Shown piece by piece: positions 48,324 through 58,551 of a stretch of DNA of 64,000 nucleotides (its first letter is position 1; each line of letters opens with the position of its first letter). The DNA lies in contig NZ_CH672376.1 in NCBI RefSeq assembly GCF_000153105.1, positions 12,028 through 76,027 of the forward strand, read 5' to 3'. The notes under the pieces were generated by a model. It was not told where the DNA came from, ran no database searches, and saw only the letters and a program-made list of their open reading frames with translations. Source of the DNA: Blastopirellula marina DSM 3645. Its GTDB lineage: Bacteria; Planctomycetota; Planctomycetia; Pirellulales; Pirellulaceae. The position numbers and the translations under genes are program-made.

Positions 48324-48659
48324 ATGCCTGACGCCGATCCGACTGAACTTATTGACACGCTTCGCCAGCTGGGCGCCAAGCTGCGCCTACGGAAAAGCGG
48401 CCGTTTGCATACGGTCGACTTTTCGCCGTGCGGCGCCGCGATCACCGAAGAACATCTGGCCCTGTTGGACGCAGCGCAGAAGCTGGAAGAGTTGGATCTA
48501 AGCGGGACTTCGGTGACCGATGTCGGCGTCGAGCGGCTGGTCGCCTACAAAGGGCTGAAGCTGCTGACCCTCACGGGATCTCAGGTCAGCGCCGACGGGG
48601 TGAAGTTGCTGCGAAAGCGGATGATCGGTTGCCGGATCGTCTTTTTGGAGACCCGCTGA
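48324..48659 (+). CDS. Small leucine-rich-repeat-like protein
   Basis: The 111-residue protein has LRR-like repeats (LALLDAAQKLEELDLSGTSV, then LVAYKGLKLLTLTGSQVS) and no signal peptide, so it is likely cytoplasmic. The divergent pseudouridine synthase starts 75 bases away. The next gene starts 1 base after its stop, implying co-transcription. No function is known. Confidence 0.7.
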   Translation: MPDADPTELIDTLRQLGAKLRLRKSGRLHTVDFSPCGAAITEEHLALLDAAQKLEELDLSGTSVTDVGVERLVAYKGLKLLTLTGSQVSADGVKLLRKRMIGCRIVFLETR

Positions 48660-48660
48660 C

Positions 48661-49911
48661 GTGAGCGAGTTTTCGAAGGATCCGCATGGGGAAATTCGCC
48701 TCAGTCTGTATCGGCGGCTGTTGGCGGCGGTTGGTTTATCGCTGGTCGGCGCTTCTTACAAGTTGTGGTTGCCGCAGACCGACTTTCCGCAGGTACCGGC
48801 ATTCTCGGCTTTGATCCACGCGCCGCCGCAGTTCGACTATGTGCTGGCGCTCGGAATTGTCGGCTCGTTATTCGCATGGCTGCTGCTTCCCCAGCGCTTC
48901 GCGTCCTGGGGCGGCTGGTCGGTCGCCGCTTGGATCGCGGCAAGTTGCTTGCTCGATCAACATCGTTTTCAACCGTGGGCGTATCAGTTGATCTTTACGG
49001 CGATCGTGTTGGCGACCTGCGAAGCGAAGCTGGCGCTGCGGCTGTTGCGGATCCTCGTGATCAGCATCTATTTTTACTCGGCCGCGTCAAAGCTGAACGC
49101 TCCGTTTATGACCGACCTGGGACAGACATTTTTGGATGTGCCGCTGGGTTGGTTCGGCGCTAGAGAAGCTTGGAGCGATACGGCGCGGCAAACGGCGACG
49201 TTGCTCTTTCCACTGGGCGAACTGATCGCCGGCTTGCTGTTGGCGATTCCCCAGACTCGCAAGGTCGGCGTGATCGTCACGGTGGTGATGCACACGGCGC
49301 TGCTGTTGGTAGTTGGACCGCTGGGGCTGAATCATTGGCCCGGCGTGCTCCTCTGGAATCTTTGCTTTTTGATTCAGGCGCCGCTGCTCTTTTGGCCATT
49401 GGTCGCCAAGGAAGATCCGGAAGAGATGGTCGCAGCGCCGCCGGCCAAGTGGCGCGCCGTCGGGATTGTTGTGACAACCTTTGTCCTTCTATTTCCGCTG
49501 CTCGAGCCGTTTGGATACTGCGACGCATGGCCCGGCTGGGCCTTGTATGCGGCGCACGTGTCGCGGGCCGATCTCTATATCGACGCTGCGGCGGCCGAAG
49601 CGCTGCCAGAGAAATTGCAGCCCTTCCTGAGCGAATCCGAATGGGGACCCTATCGGCTGGATGCGGCGCAGTGGTCGCTGCAGGCATTGAACGTGCCGAT
49701 CTATCCCGACGATCGCTTTCAAACCGGGGTCGCGATTGCGGTGGCGCAAAAGTACGGCGTCGCCTGGTTTTGCGAACTAGGAGTGCAAGATCCGGCCGAT
49801 CGCTACAGCGCCGAGCGAACCGAAACTCGCTACCGCGGCCCGCAGCAAATGGAAGCGGCGACCAAGCGGTATTGGCTCAACGCGCTGCCCAATCATCGCT
49901 TGGCGCGGTGA
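48661..49911 (+). CDS. Multi-spanning membrane protein, unknown function
   Basis: The 416-residue protein has about nine hydrophobic segments and a final soluble portion of about 100 residues (YIDAAAAEALPEKLQPFLSE, RLDAAQWSLQALNVPIYPD). The arrangement resembles HTTM/vitamin K-dependent carboxylase-like or MauE/DoxX membrane proteins, but I cannot assign a family with confidence. Start GTG 48661 directly follows the LRR-like gene's stop. Confidence 0.65.
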   Translation: MSEFSKDPHGEIRLSLYRRLLAAVGLSLVGASYKLWLPQTDFPQVPAFSALIHAPPQFDYVLALGIVGSLFAWLLLPQRFASWGGWSVAAWIAASCLLDQHRFQPWAYQLIFTAIVLATCEAKLALRLLRILVISIYFYSAASKLNAPFMTDLGQTFLDVPLGWFGAREAWSDTARQTATLLFPLGELIAGLLLAIPQTRKVGVIVTVVMHTALLLVVGPLGLNHWPGVLLWNLCFLIQAPLLFWPLVAKEDPEEMVAAPPAKWRAVGIVVTTFVLLFPLLEPFGYCDAWPGWALYAAHVSRADLYIDAAAAEALPEKLQPFLSESEWGPYRLDAAQWSLQALNVPIYPDDRFQTGVAIAVAQKYGVAWFCELGVQDPADRYSAERTETRYRGPQQMEAATKRYWLNALPNHRLAR

Positions 49912-50108
49912 AGCGCGTCGAATAAGTGATTGTGCGGCGCGAAGTAGGGCGCCGTCGCGCCCGAAAATCAATGCGGGACGCAACGGCTTCGGTAATGTGA
50001 TCCCTAATGTAATGTGGATGAACTCCGCGTTAAATGGGCTTAGCGGCGAAGTAATGGAATAGTATCGGCTTTTATCGAGCGAATTGAGGGGAAACCGGTC
50101 CTACGGAT

Positions 50109-50136
50109 TTGACATAAATACCAGCAAATCTATTGT
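50109..50136 (+). promoter_or_regulatory. Sigma70-like promoter of the Amt-MCP gene
   Basis: A perfect -35 TTGACA (50109-50114), a 16-base spacer and TATTGT (50131-50136, four of six matches) precede the gene by about 57 bases. The 282-base gap from 49912 contains no gene. No NtrC/sigma54 sequence is evident. Confidence 0.55.
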
Positions 50137-50193
50137 TTTTCACAACATGCTGAAGAGGCAGGCAGTTTCCTAAAAGACAATTTCAGGTATGTC

Positions 50194-52458
50194 ATGAACC
50201 GTTGGTCGATCCTTCCTGCCGCATTGTTCGTCTTCGGTTTCGGCCCTTCGTCGCTACGAGCCGATGAAGTAGTTGAAATTGTCGCCGCAACGGAACCATC
50301 TTCGCTTGACTATGTTTGGGTATTGCTAGCCGCGTCCCTGGTCTTCTTAATGCAGGCCGGGTTTATGTGCCTAGAATGCGGCATGGCTCGCGCCAAGAAC
50401 TCGATCAACGTCGCGGTGAAGAACATTGCTGACTTCTTGATTTCGGTCGCCGCATTTTGGCTGTTCGGCTTCGGCATCATGTTTGGCGCTAGTTACTACG
50501 GACTGTTTGGCGCGAGCGACTTTTGCTTCTCGGTCGGCGACAATCCTTGGCTGGCCGTTTTCTTTGTTTTTCAAGCGGTCTTTTGCGGTACGGCGGCGAC
50601 GATCGACTCTGGCGCCGTGGCCGAACGAACCCGCTTCGTCACTTACCTGACCATGTCGCTCATTTGCTCGGCCTTGATCTATCCGGTCTATGGTCACTGG
50701 GCATGGGGCAGCTTTTTCCATGGCGGCGCCGGAGGTTGGCTAGAGCAACTTGGCTTTATCGACTTCGCCGGTTCAACCGTCGTGCATAGCGTTGGCGGTT
50801 GGGTGGCGTTGGCCGGAGTGATTTGCATTGGTCCGCGTATCGGCCGTTTCGCCAAAGATGGTGCGCCGCGCAAGATTCCGCCACACAACTTGCTGATGGT
50901 TTTTCTCGGCACGTTCCTTTTGTTTTTCGGCTGGTTTGGATTTAACTGCGGCAGCACGTTAGCCGCGACGACCGATATTGCGGGAATCGCGGCGAACACG
51001 ATGCTAGCCGCTTGCTTCGGCGGACTGGCGACTTCGGTCCTGTCCTGGTTAGGCCCGACCAAGCGTCCAGAGCCTGACATGATCGCCAACGGCGTGCTCG
51101 GCGGGTTGGTTGGCATCACCGCCGGTTGTGCGTCCGTCGATACGATGGGCGCCGCAGCGATCGGCGTTGGCGCCGGATTTGTCGTGTTCTACGGGACATG
51201 GTTTTTAGAGCATGTGTTGAAACTGGACGACGTGGTCGGCGCGGTTCCGGTGCATGGTTTCTGCGGCGCCTTTGGCACGTTGGCGGTCGCACTGTTTATC
51301 CAGTCGGACAAACTGCCAGAGGGGATGACGCATCTGTCACTGCTACAAGTGCAAGCGATCGGCGTTGGCGCCGGTTTTCTCTGGGCGTTTGGCGTCGCCT
51401 TTTTGATCCTCCAAGCTCTCCGTTTATGCATGCCGCTGCGCGTGTCTGAAGAAGATGAACGGATCGGCCTGAACGTCGCCGAGCATGGCTCCGTCTCTAG
51501 TTTATTGGACCTGGCCGAAGCGATGCAGCGTGCGACCAGGGCGAAAACGTACGACCACACGCTGTTGGTCGAAGTCGAACATGGAACCGAAGTCGGTGAT
51601 CTGGCGCGCTGCTACAACGAACTGATCGAAACGATCCGTCATGAACATTCGTCGGCAATCCAGGCGATGCAAAATCTAGAGCAGCAACGAAATCGGATCA
51701 AAAATGGCTTGCTCTCCTACCAATCAAATGTTGAGCAAAATGTCGCGGCGATCCAGTCGCAGAACATCGAGATCGAACGCGTTTTGAAGCTGTCAAGCGA
51801 GCGTTCGCAGCAAGTGACCAGTTCCGTGCGATCGGTCTTCACGCAGATCGACGGGTTGGTCAAGTCGCTGCGGGAAGTGGCGCAGCAGTCGGATGATTCG
51901 CGACAAGCGACAGACCTGGGTGTTTCGCATTCGACCGAAAGTCAGCAGACGATCGAAAAGCTCGATCGTTCAGCTGCGGAGATCGAGACCGTCTTGGCGT
52001 TGATTGACGACATCGCCGAACAAACGAATCTGCTGGCGCTGAACGCAACGATCGAAGCTGCCCGCGCCGGCGAAATGGGAAAAGGCTTTGCCGTGGTCGC
52101 CGGCGAAGTGAAGTCATTGGCCTCGCAGTCTTCGGCGTCCGCCCGACAGATTTCGGAGCGGATCGCCGCGATGCAAACCGACTCCCAGGGCGCCGTGAAG
52201 AAAATCAGCGAAACGCTCGAAGTGATTCAACAGGTCAGCGAGATCAGCAGCAGAGTCGGCAATTCGATTCGGCTTTCGATGGACGAGCATGAGCAAGCGT
52301 CAGGCAACATCCATGCGATCGGCGGCGACGTGGTGCAAATGATCGAAGAGATGATGACCGGCTTGACCGAAGTGCGTCAAGGAACAACGGACATCGCCGC
52401 TCGCGTGCGTCAGTCGTACGAAGAGTTGGAAGGGGTTTTGGCCGGCAGCGAAGCGTGA
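50194..52458 (+). CDS. Ammonium transporter fused to a methyl-accepting chemotaxis signalling domain
   Basis: The 754-residue protein has a signal peptide (about residues 1-23), an Amt/Rh domain (about 38-415, roughly 11 membrane helices), a HAMP-like linker ([16 protein letters not shown], about 466-481) and an MCP signalling domain (about 500-754). Amt residues are intact: D190 and H198 in [21 protein letters not shown] at 245-254, and H354 in [11 protein letters not shown], so the channel pair of histidines is kept. The MCP tip is canonical: [18 protein letters not shown] (609-626) then [15 protein letters not shown], the CheA/CheW-binding hairpin. The reading frame is continuous with no frameshift. 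It would sense or transport ammonium and signal to CheA. No che gene is in the window, so its kinase lies elsewhere. Confidence 0.93.
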   Translation: MNRWSILPAALFVFGFGPSSLRADEVVEIVAATEPSSLDYVWVLLAASLVFLMQAGFMCLECGMARAKNSINVAVKNIADFLISVAAFWLFGFGIMFGASYYGLFGASDFCFSVGDNPWLAVFFVFQAVFCGTAATIDSGAVAERTRFVTYLTMSLICSALIYPVYGHWAWGSFFHGGAGGWLEQLGFIDFAGSTVVHSVGGWVALAGVICIGPRIGRFAKDGAPRKIPPHNLLMVFLGTFLLFFGWFGFNCGSTLAATTDIAGIAANTMLAACFGGLATSVLSWLGPTKRPEPDMIANGVLGGLVGITAGCASVDTMGAAAIGVGAGFVVFYGTWFLEHVLKLDDVVGAVPVHGFCGAFGTLAVALFIQSDKLPEGMTHLSLLQVQAIGVGAGFLWAFGVAFLILQALRLCMPLRVSEEDERIGLNVAEHGSVSSLLDLAEAMQRATRAKTYDHTLLVEVEHGTEVGDLARCYNELIETIRHEHSSAIQAMQNLEQQRNRIKNGLLSYQSNVEQNVAAIQSQNIEIERVLKLSSERSQQVTSSVRSVFTQIDGLVKSLREVAQQSDDSRQATDLGVSHSTESQQTIEKLDRSAAEIETVLALIDDIAEQTNLLALNATIEAARAGEMGKGFAVVAGEVKSLASQSSASARQISERIAAMQTDSQGAVKKISETLEVIQQVSEISSRVGNSIRLSMDEHEQASGNIHAIGGDVVQMIEEMMTGLTEVRQGTTDIAARVRQSYEELEGVLAGSEA

Positions 52459-52535
52459 AGAAAAGCGGGTATCGCATGGAGTTGCCATACTCCGGTTGAC
52501 AATCCTTTTCCAATTTTCTGTTGGTAGTGAAGTCA

Positions 52536-52766
52536 ATGGCGTTCGATTCGACCGAAAATAGCCAGACGCGCCCTGCGCGGCGCAAGCTGTTTGTTGTGAT
52601 CTATCTCACGATCCTCGGCGTGATGACGGTCGGCTGGCTCTCGGAGATTCGGCTTCGATGGCAACAAGAAGAATGGATGAACATCGAACTTGAGAAGCGA
52701 AGCGAGCAACTGAAGGATTTAGAGGTTCAGGTAGAATCGCTGCAAAAGCTCAAGAATGGCAACTAG
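52536..52766 (+). CDS. Small membrane protein with short coiled coil, unknown
   Basis: The 76-residue product has a single membrane helix (KLFVVIYLTILGVMTVGWLS) and a C-terminal heptad-like segment (LEKRSEQLKDLEVQVESLQK). It begins 77 bases after the Amt-MCP gene in the same direction and may belong to its transcript. The start at ATG 52536 is the best of several. I recognise no family; a structural link to the receptor is speculation. Confidence 0.55.
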   Translation: MAFDSTENSQTRPARRKLFVVIYLTILGVMTVGWLSEIRLRWQQEEWMNIELEKRSEQLKDLEVQVESLQKLKNGN

Positions 52767-52901
52767 CGGTTGAACAGGGCGCGTTCTCTAAAATCTGCGT
52801 GACAATCGCCGCGCGATCCTTTAGATTCGTCGTAGGTCGCTACATCTGTTTTGGGCCAGCGTAGCGCGGGCGAACACTTCTCTCCCCAAAGGATTGCGCG
52901 C

Positions 52902-53501
52902 ATGGGAATGTCTTGCACCTATCGCCGACTTCCGACCGCCGAATTGGCCGAGTTGGAACAAGATTCGGAGAAGGGGATCGCCTATCTCTGCAGCATGCCG
53001 GGGATCGATATGGCGGCGATGACCCAAATGATGAGCGATCCCGATGCGATCGCGCTGCACGGACCGGAGATCTTGGCCGCGTTCGCTCGCGCGCAGGAAG
53101 ATCCGACGCGCGTCGATCTCGAGAAAGATTGGCACGCACTTCATTTTCTGCTGACCGGCGACGCGTCGCTAGAGCCGGACGCCGATCCGGAAGATCCGCT
53201 CTTTCGCGTCGTGATGGGAGGAATTCCCACGCTGCTCGACGCGTCGTATGGTCCGGCTCGCCGATTCGATCGGGACGAGATCGCGTTGATTGTGGAGGCG
53301 CTCGAGCCGCTGTCGATCGAGGATCTACGCGAACGATTTTCGGCCGAAGCTTTCAATGAAGCGGGAATCTACCCAGAGCCGCATCCAGGGGGCTGGACCT
53401 TGGACGAAGTCGAAGGCCTGTTAGAAGTTTTTCCGAAGTTGCAGCGGCTGTTCTCCGATGCGTTGGCTTCGCACGAAGTGGTCATCACCTATATTAATTA
53501 G
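52902..53501 (+). CDS. DUF1877-family protein (YfbM-like)
   Basis: The 199-residue protein shows the DUF1877 pattern with MGMSCTYRRLPTAELAELEQ at the start, DLEKDWHALHFLLTGDASLE, and ARRFDRDEIALIVEALEPLS with PHPGGWTLDEVEGLLEVFPK near the end. The function is not known. The ATG at 52902 is chosen over the open frame to 52851. Single-gene unit. Confidence 0.85.
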   Translation: MGMSCTYRRLPTAELAELEQDSEKGIAYLCSMPGIDMAAMTQMMSDPDAIALHGPEILAAFARAQEDPTRVDLEKDWHALHFLLTGDASLEPDADPEDPLFRVVMGGIPTLLDASYGPARRFDRDEIALIVEALEPLSIEDLRERFSAEAFNEAGIYPEPHPGGWTLDEVEGLLEVFPKLQRLFSDALASHEVVITYIN

Positions 53502-53766
53502 GCTCGCAACGCCGTTTGTCGTTATATTCGCTACGGCAGCGACTGAATTTTGGGAAGTAGTTCCGCTTGCGCAAAGATTGACGACGGCGTTGTCCGAAGA
53601 TGACTGCAAGCGACTTTGTTTTCGGAGTTTTCGGAATTTCAGATCTCTGATTTTCTACGAGTTGCGACTGTTGGTAGGCCGGGTCTGTCGGCAATAATAC
53701 GTGGTTGTTCGCTCGGGGCTCGAGCGGTCAAAGTTTGCGATGAGTTACACCACCTGAAGGACGAAG
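53502..53766. other. Intergenic region before the RND operon
   Basis: No gene is supported in these 265 bases. The promoter of the RND operon should lie here but I cannot define it. Confidence 0.4.
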
Positions 53767-55029
53767 ATGAGACCCGCGGCATTAACCTCCCGAATATCGT
53801 CGTCTCTTTTAATTCTGTTGGCCGTCGGTTGCGGACCCGGTTTTCAAATGCCGAAGGCCGAGCCTCCGCCGGTGACGGTGGCCGAGTCGATCCAACGCAA
53901 AGTGATCGACTATGAAGAATACACCGGTCACGTCGAGGCCGAGCAAACGGTCGACGTCTACGCCAAGATCTCTGGCTATATGCAATCCGTCAAATTCAAC
54001 GACGGCGCCATGGTCAAAGCGGGCGAACTGCTGTTTTTGATCGATACGAGCACCTACAAAGCGCAGTACGATCAAGCGGTGGCCAACACCAATCTGTACA
54101 AAGCGAAATACGAACTAGCGAAAACAACGCTTGCTCGCAACGACAAATTGGTCGGCAGCGGAGCGATCAGCCAAGAACTGTATGACGAGAGCGTCGCCGC
54201 GGTGAATGAATCTGACGCCGCCGTCAAAGCAGCCGAAGCCCAGGCCGTTGCGCGGAAAGTGGATCTCGACTACTGCACGATCACGGCCGCGATCGACGGG
54301 CGCATCGACCGTACTTACGTCACTCCGGGAAATCTGGTGCAAGGAGGCGCAGGCTTGCCGACCTTGCTGACGACGATCGTCTCGGTCAGTCCGACCTACA
54401 TCTATTTTGACGTCGATGAACTCGCATTGTTGCGATTTACCGAAGAGCGCGTCGCCAATCAAGATACGCGACACATCCCGTTGCGTGAACGAAAAATCCC
54501 CATCCAGATCACGTTGGCCGATGGCACGATTTATCCCGAGTTGGGCGTCGTCGACTTCGGCTCGAATCAATTGGACGCCGGCACCGGCACGATCAGTATT
54601 CGAGCGGTCATCAGCAACAAAGATGAAGCGCTGGCCCCGGGAATGTTCGTCCGCGTAAAAGTCGCTTCGGGTCATCCGTATGATGCGGTTCTCGTTCCGG
54701 ATTCGTCGATCGGCGCGGATCAAAGCGATCGCTACGTCTACATCGTGGACGAACAGGGGAACGCCCAGCGTCGCCAGGTCACGCTGGGTACGAAGCAAGG
54801 AAAAGATCGCGTCATCACCAGCGGCCTGAAAGCAGGCGAAAAAGTGATTATCAACGGCCTGCTGTTGGTGCGACCAGGCAAACCGGTCGCCGCACAAGCA
54901 GGCAAGATGGAAGAGCCGCCGGTGATTGACCCGCGGATGTTGCAAGCCGAAGAGAAGTCGCCGGCCAAAGCGGCCGAGCCGGCAGCGGAAGAACCGAAAC
55001 AAGAGAACGTAGAGCCGGCGAAGTCGTAG
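53767..55029 (+). CDS. RND efflux periplasmic adaptor (HlyD/AcrA family)
   Basis: The 420-residue lipoprotein (lipobox AVGC, Cys near residue 21) links an inner-membrane RND pump to an outer-membrane channel. It has a split biotinyl-lipoyl domain (VDVYAKISGYMQSVKFNDGA and DLDYCTITAAIDGRIDRTYV), a coiled-coil hairpin (about 100-160), and a beta-barrel domain (KIPIQITLADGTIYPELGVV). The C-terminal tail is Ala/Glu/Pro-rich. It lies 64 bases upstream of the pump gene, forming an operon. No TolC-like outer-membrane gene is in the window. Confidence 0.93.
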   Translation: MRPAALTSRISSSLLILLAVGCGPGFQMPKAEPPPVTVAESIQRKVIDYEEYTGHVEAEQTVDVYAKISGYMQSVKFNDGAMVKAGELLFLIDTSTYKAQYDQAVANTNLYKAKYELAKTTLARNDKLVGSGAISQELYDESVAAVNESDAAVKAAEAQAVARKVDLDYCTITAAIDGRIDRTYVTPGNLVQGGAGLPTLLTTIVSVSPTYIYFDVDELALLRFTEERVANQDTRHIPLRERKIPIQITLADGTIYPELGVVDFGSNQLDAGTGTISIRAVISNKDEALAPGMFVRVKVASGHPYDAVLVPDSSIGADQSDRYVYIVDEQGNAQRRQVTLGTKQGKDRVITSGLKAGEKVIINGLLLVRPGKPVAAQAGKMEEPPVIDPRMLQAEEKSPAKAAEPAAEEPKQENVEPAKS

Positions 55030-55093
55030 CCAATTGCGGCTGCGAACAACTTGCGTACCGACTGATTTGACCATCGACGAAGGATAGCATCTC

Positions 55094-58000
55094 GTGCTGG
55101 CTCGCTTCTTTATTGATCGACCGATTTTCGCTTGGGTGATCTCGATCGTCATCATCTTGGTCGGGACTATCTGCGTCTGGATTTTGCCGATCGCGCAGTA
55201 TCCAGAGATCGCCCCGCCGACGGTCCAAGTCACTTGTTCGTACCCAGGCGCCAGCGCTCAAGTGGTGGCCGACACGGTCGCCGCACCGATTGAACAACAA
55301 GTGGTCGGCGTCGAAGATGCGATCTACATGTCTTCGCAATCGGCCAGTGACGGCAGCTACACGCTGACGGTCACTTTTGCGCTCGGCACTGATCTCGACA
55401 TGGCCCAAGTGCTGGTGCAGAACCGCGTTTCTCAAGCGGTTGCATTGTTGCCGGACGTGGTTAAAGCGACCGGCGTAACGACCAAAAAGAAATCTCCCAA
55501 TATCTTGATGGCGGTGACTTTGGTCGCCGAAGACAACCCGGAATCGGGCAAAGCCGACTACGATCAGCTCTTCATCAGCAACTATGCGACGATTCAGGTC
55601 CGAGATCAGTTGGCCGGGCTCGACGGTGTGGGCGACGTCGCTATTCTGGGTCAGCAAGATTACAGCATGCGCATCTGGCTGAACCCCGATGCGCTGGCGA
55701 CCCGCAGCATGACGGCCGGCGATGTCATCAACGCGGTGAAAGAACAAAACGTCCAGGTCGCCGCGGGTCAGATCGGCCAACCGCCGGTTCCCCCGGGACA
55801 AGAACTTCAGCTGACGATGACGACGCTGGGACGACTGCAAGATCCAGAGCAGTTCGCTGACATCGTGGTGAAGACCGGTTCAGATGGCCAGATCACGCGC
55901 GTTCGCGACGTGGCGAAAGTAGAGCTTGGCGCCAAGAATCTAAACACGCAAAGCCGACTCGATGGCCGCGCCTCGGTTAGTTTGGGCGTGTTCCAATTGC
56001 CGGGCTCCAACGCGCTGAATGTCGGTGCGTTAGTCAAAACGCGCATGAAAGAGCTCAAAGAGAGCTTTCCGCCGGGACTGACCTACGAAATCGCCTATGA
56101 TACGACGCCGTTTATTGAAGAGTCGGTCGAGGAAGTTTTCAAAACGCTTCGTGATGCAATCATCTTGGTCGCGATCGTCGTGCTGCTGTTCCTGCAAGAT
56201 TGGAAAGCGGTCATGCTGCCGATGATCGATGTCGCCGTGTCGCTGGTCGGCACGTTTGCGATCATGGCGATGATGGGCTTTACTCTAAACAACTTGACGC
56301 TGTTTGGCCTGGTGTTAGCCATCGGGATCGTCGTGGATGATGCGATTGTGGTGCTTGAAAATATTGAGCGCTGGATCGCCAAGGGATACAAAGTGCGCGA
56401 TGCGACGATCCATGCGATGGAAGAAATCACCGGGCCGATCATCGCGATCACGCTAGTGCTTAGCAGCGTGTTTTTCCCCAGTGCGTTTCTCGGCGGCATT
56501 ACCGGTCAGTTCTTCCGCCAGTTTGCGTTGACGATCGCGGCGGCGATGTTGATCTCGGCGTTGAACGCGATGACGATGACGCCTGCCCGAGCGACGTCGA
56601 TTTTTCGCGATCCCAAACCAGGCGAAGAACATACCGACCATCGCGAAGCGCTGCCCTGGTGGGGAATTGTCATCTTAGGCGGCTTGCTCACGATTTGGAT
56701 CGGCAGTTTCTTCTTTGGCGGAAAGCCAGAGGGACCGACCGGAGAAGTTCAACCGATGCCGTATTGGCTGACGGCGGTTCTGTTTTTACCGGGCGCAGTC
56801 CTCGGCTATTTTGCAACTCCTGTCGTGAACGCGACTTTGAAGTCGATCTTCGGAGTCTTTAACAAAGGCTTTGATTGGGCGACTGATGTCTACGGTAAAG
56901 GTATCGCGTCATTGCTGCGAATCAGCGCAGTCGCTCTGGTCGTCTATGTGGGTTTGATCACGTTGACCGGCTATGGCTTTACCAAAATTCCGGTCGGTTT
57001 TATCCCCAGTCAAGACAAAGGCTATTTGCTTTTTGACGTGCAATTGCCGGATGCAGCTTCGCTGGAACGCACGAAAGCCGTCGTCCAAGAGATCGAAAAG
57101 ATCGTCCTGGAGACCGAAGGGGTTGGGCACATCCTGGCCGTTTCAGGGCAGTCCTTTATCCAGAATGCGATCAGCTCGAACTTCGCCGGCGGGTTCGTCG
57201 TGCTGAAGCCGTTTGATGAACGAGGGACGGAAGCCACCGGCGCTATCCATGTCGCCTCTGAGTTGCGAAAGAAGTTTAGTCAAATTCAAGAGGCCCGCGT
57301 CTCGGTCTTTAACGCGCCGGCGGTGGACGGCTTGGGGAACGCAGGCGGTTTCAAGCTGATGGTCGAAGATCGCGGCGACAATGGTTTGCCGGTCCTGCAA
57401 GCGCAGGCCGATCATTTGGCCAACACGGCGCTGGATACGCCGGGCATCGTCATGGCGTTCAACAGCTTCCGCGCCAACACTCCGCAGCTTTACATCGACA
57501 TCGATCGCGTGAAATGCAAAACGATGGGGGTCGAGTTAGAACAGGTCTTCAGCGCGCTGCAGGGTTACATGGGGGGCGTCTATGTGAACGACTTCAATCG
57601 TTTTGGACGCACCTGGCAAGTCAACGTCCAGGCCGAGTCCAGTTTTCGGGTGAACGCCGAATCGGTCCGTCAATTGAAGGTCCGCGGTCGCAACGACCAG
57701 ATGGTCCCAATCGGTACAATTGCGACGATTGAAGATAGTACCGGACCGGTGTTGATCAACCGCTATAACGGCTTCCCCGCTGCGGTGATCAACGGCGTCA
57801 ACCTGCCCATCATCAGCACCGGCCAAGTCCTGGAAACGATGAATCATCTGGCGAAACAAGAGTTGCCGACAACGATGGAAGCGGAGTGGACCGAAATCTC
57901 GTTCCTGCAAGAACAGGCGAGCCAATTCACCTCGTTCAAAGACGTGTTGCAAAACCCGATCTCGGCTCTGCTGGGCGCCGTGGTGTTGGTCTACCTGATT

Positions 58001-58513
58001 CTGGCGGCCCAGTACGAAAGCTGGGAACTGCCGTTCACGATCATCCTGGTGGTGCCGATGTGCGTATTGGCTGCGCTTGCCGGCCTGGTGATCTCGACCA
58101 TGAGCGGCTCGCCCATGGACTTGAATATCTTTGTGCAGATCGGGTTCGTGGTGTTAGTAGGGCTCGCGTGTAAGAATGCAATTCTGGTAGTCGAATTCGC
58201 CAAGGATCGCATGGAGCGCGACGGTTTGCCGCTGATGGAAGCGACGGTCGAGGCCTGTACGACTCGGTTGCGTCCGATCGTGATGACCAGCTTCGCGTTC
58301 GTCTTGGGCGTCGCGCCGCTGTTGTTTGGACACGGAGCCGGCGCCGAGATGCGTTACGCGCTCGGCGTCGCGGTCTTCAGCGGCATGCTCGGCGTGACCT
58401 TCTTTGGCTTGGTCTTTACCCCGGTGTTTTACTACGTGGTGATGTGGCTGGTCGGAAAAGAAAGCCAGCTGACGAAAGAACGAGAAGCGAAGAAGGTGAT
58501 CGAGGAGAAGTAG
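55094..58513 (+). CDS. RND multidrug efflux pump (AcrB/HAE1 family) with an extra membrane insert
   Basis: The 1139-residue pump resembles AcrB: FFIDRPIFAWVISIVIILVG at the start, the proton-relay helix LVLAIGIVVDDAIVVLENIE, and FVVLVGLACKNAILVVEFAK in the second half. It is about 90 residues longer than AcrB. The extra length lies between the first and second membrane halves (about 56626-56860): a loop with two added hydrophobic segments (WWGIVILGGLLTIWIGSFFF and YWLTAVLFLPGAVLGYFATP). The start is GTG 55094. It is the second gene of the operon. Confidence 0.93.
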   Translation: MLARFFIDRPIFAWVISIVIILVGTICVWILPIAQYPEIAPPTVQVTCSYPGASAQVVADTVAAPIEQQVVGVEDAIYMSSQSASDGSYTLTVTFALGTDLDMAQVLVQNRVSQAVALLPDVVKATGVTTKKKSPNILMAVTLVAEDNPESGKADYDQLFISNYATIQVRDQLAGLDGVGDVAILGQQDYSMRIWLNPDALATRSMTAGDVINAVKEQNVQVAAGQIGQPPVPPGQELQLTMTTLGRLQDPEQFADIVVKTGSDGQITRVRDVAKVELGAKNLNTQSRLDGRASVSLGVFQLPGSNALNVGALVKTRMKELKESFPPGLTYEIAYDTTPFIEESVEEVFKTLRDAIILVAIVVLLFLQDWKAVMLPMIDVAVSLVGTFAIMAMMGFTLNNLTLFGLVLAIGIVVDDAIVVLENIERWIAKGYKVRDATIHAMEEITGPIIAITLVLSSVFFPSAFLGGITGQFFRQFALTIAAAMLISALNAMTMTPARATSIFRDPKPGEEHTDHREALPWWGIVILGGLLTIWIGSFFFGGKPEGPTGEVQPMPYWLTAVLFLPGAVLGYFATPVVNATLKSIFGVFNKGFDWATDVYGKGIASLLRISAVALVVYVGLITLTGYGFTKIPVGFIPSQDKGYLLFDVQLPDAASLERTKAVVQEIEKIVLETEGVGHILAVSGQSFIQNAISSNFAGGFVVLKPFDERGTEATGAIHVASELRKKFSQIQEARVSVFNAPAVDGLGNAGGFKLMVEDRGDNGLPVLQAQADHLANTALDTPGIVMAFNSFRANTPQLYIDIDRVKCKTMGVELEQVFSALQGYMGGVYVNDFNRFGRTWQVNVQAESSFRVNAESVRQLKVRGRNDQMVPIGTIATIEDSTGPVLINRYNGFPAAVINGVNLPIISTGQVLETMNHLAKQELPTTMEAEWTEISFLQEQASQFTSFKDVLQNPISALLGAVVLVYLILAAQYESWELPFTIILVVPMCVLAALAGLVISTMSGSPMDLNIFVQIGFVVLVGLACKNAILVVEFAKDRMERDGLPLMEATVEACTTRLRPIVMTSFAFVLGVAPLLFGHGAGAEMRYALGVAVFSGMLGVTFFGLVFTPVFYYVVMWLVGKESQLTKEREAKKVIEEK

Positions 58514-58551
58514 GGCACGGCCGACTGGATGCGCCATGCCCGACGCAAGTT

